Program-made: the position numbers and the translations under genes | Assembly (NCBI GenBank): GCA_003513855.1 | Contig: DOTC01000107.1 | Coordinates: 1,201-7,671, forward strand | Direction of reading: 5' to 3' | From: Deltaproteobacteria bacterium | GTDB lineage: Bacteria; Desulfobacterota; Deferrimicrobia; Deferrimicrobiales; Deferrimicrobiaceae | Length of the DNA: 6,471 bases | Notes under the pieces: generated by a model | Databases searched by the model: none | What the model was told of the DNA's origin: nothing | Seen by the model: only the letters and a program-made list of their open reading frames with translations | Shown: positions 5,843 to 6,471 of the stretch, piece by piece | Position numbering within the stretch: the stretch's first letter is position 1 | Layout: the number at the start of each line of letters is the position of its first letter

Positions 5843-6471
5843 CTATGTCCTCCTTCCGGATGCCACGGCATCGTAGACACGCGCAACCTCGTCCGCCGTC
5901 CTGTCCCAAGTATATCGCGATGCCGTCCGCTGCGCCTCCGCCCCGAAGCGGGACCGGACCGCGGGGTCGGCCATCGCGGCGATCGCCCCGGCGACGGTAT
6001 CGTCGCCCCGCGGATCCGGAAGCACGAACCCGTTGACTCCGTCCCGGACCACGTCCTTCGCCCCCACGTTGGCGCTGACGACCGCGGGAAGGCCCGCCGC
6101 CATCGCCTCGAGGACCGCCATCCCGAAGGTATCGAACTTCGAGAGCATGGCAAAAACATCGGCTGCCCGGTAGTATCTTTCCACTCCTTCCGCGATCGCG
6201 CCCGCGAAGGTCACGGCGTCCGCGATTCCATGCACACGAGCGAGGTTCCCGTATTTCCTCGCGTTCCCCCTCCCGACGACGAGAAGACGGATGCCCGCGT
6301 CGGGCCTCGCCCGGCGCGCCTTCGCCACCGAGGCGATAACCGCATCGAGCCCCTTGACCTCGAAGTTCATCCCGACGAAGAGGACGAGGAGGTCCGACTC
6401 TCCGATCCCGTGGCGGGATCGGACTTCGGCGCGGCAGGCCGCGCGGTCGGGACTTGCGAACCGCTCCGCGT
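5843..6471 (-). CDS. Glycosyltransferase family 4 (C-terminal part), cut by window edge
   Basis: 208 C-terminal residues are visible; the reading frame is open to the right edge, so the N-terminal domain and start lie outside. The visible part is the GT-B nucleotide-sugar domain: LLVLFVGMNFEVKGLDAVI (27-45 of the fragment), LLVVGRG (62-68), VTFAG (86-90), then YYRAADVFAMLSKFDTFG (99-116) and MAVLEAMAAGLPAVVS (117-132), and DGVNGFVLPDP (143-153). The family E-x7-E motif appears as D113-x7-E121, with the first Glu replaced by Asp. The layout resembles WaaG-type LPS core glucosyltransferases and other GT4 retaining enzymes. An in-frame ATG at 6370 falls inside the FVGMNFEVKG motif and is not the true start. 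It ends with TAG 5 bases before the TTG of the Cys4 methyltransferase, which places it upstream in the same operon. Very GC-rich, unlike the next gene. The family is firm; the specific sugar is not known. Confidence 0.92.
   Translation of the reverse strand, partial: AERFASPDRAACRAEVRSRHGIGESDLLVLFVGMNFEVKGLDAVIASVAKARRARPDAGIRLLVVGRGNARKYGNLARVHGIADAVTFAGAIAEGVERYYRAADVFAMLSKFDTFGMAVLEAMAAGLPAVVSANVGAKDVVRDGVNGFVLPDPRGDDTVAGAIAAMADPAVRSRFGAEAQRTASRYTWDRTADEVARVYDAVASGRRT
5849..5855 (-). promoter_or_regulatory. Ribosome binding site for the Cys4 methyltransferase, inside the GT4 gene end
   Basis: AAGGAGG on the - strand, encoding part of the last GT4 residues (Gly-Arg-Arg-Thr-stop). It lies 11 bases before TTG 5837, a slightly long but workable spacing. 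With the stop and start only 5 bases apart, the two genes are probably translationally coupled. Confidence 0.65.

Noticed and set aside
3951..5876. Second long open frame (641 codons) on the + strand, opposite the 278-residue protein and the Cys4 methyltransferase.
   Set aside because: Same cause: the sense-strand genes have clear motifs and ribosome binding sites, while this translation has none.

Overview
The window is a piece of a cell-surface glycan locus (lipopolysaccharide core, O-antigen or a related polysaccharide) from a high-GC Gram-negative bacterium. The Gram-negative assignment rests on a family 9 (heptosyltransferase-type) glycosyltransferase, a family largely tied to LPS core assembly. 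Codons strongly prefer G or C at the third position, and purine-rich Shine-Dalgarno sites are common. This would suit a high-GC Desulfobacterota-type or similar lineage, but no gene here fixes the taxon.

Layout: two convergent gene groups. On the + strand, a GT9 heptosyltransferase-like gene (129-1226) is followed by a SAM-dependent methyltransferase (1297-2043). On the - strand, reading from the right edge leftwards, five closely packed genes look like one operon: a GT4 glycosyltransferase cut by the window edge (5843-6471), a methyltransferase with an N-terminal Cys4 motif (4806-5837), an unrecognised 278-residue protein that looks like a glycosyltransferase (3939-4775), a GT10 fucosyltransferase-like protein (2888-3856), and a GT2 glycosyltransferase with a galactosyltransferase-type C-terminal motif (2078-2887). 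The two groups meet tail to tail across 34 bases. No stretch over 300 bases lacks a gene.

How they could work together (inference): the GT9 and GT4 enzymes would build inner or outer core. GT10, GT2 and the unrecognised protein would add further sugars, one possibly fucose or another 6-deoxyhexose. The two methyltransferases would methylate a sugar or a sugar precursor. All products appear soluble and cytoplasmic; no flippase, polymerase, ligase or nucleotide-sugar synthesis gene is visible, so the pathway is only partly covered.

Three start codons on the - strand need care: GTG at 3856 for GT10, TTG at 5837 for the Cys4 methyltransferase, and the GT4 start, which lies outside the window. 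I see no mobile element, CRISPR array, tRNA or rRNA, and no strong case for a wholly new system. The most novel item is the unrecognised protein at 3939-4775.
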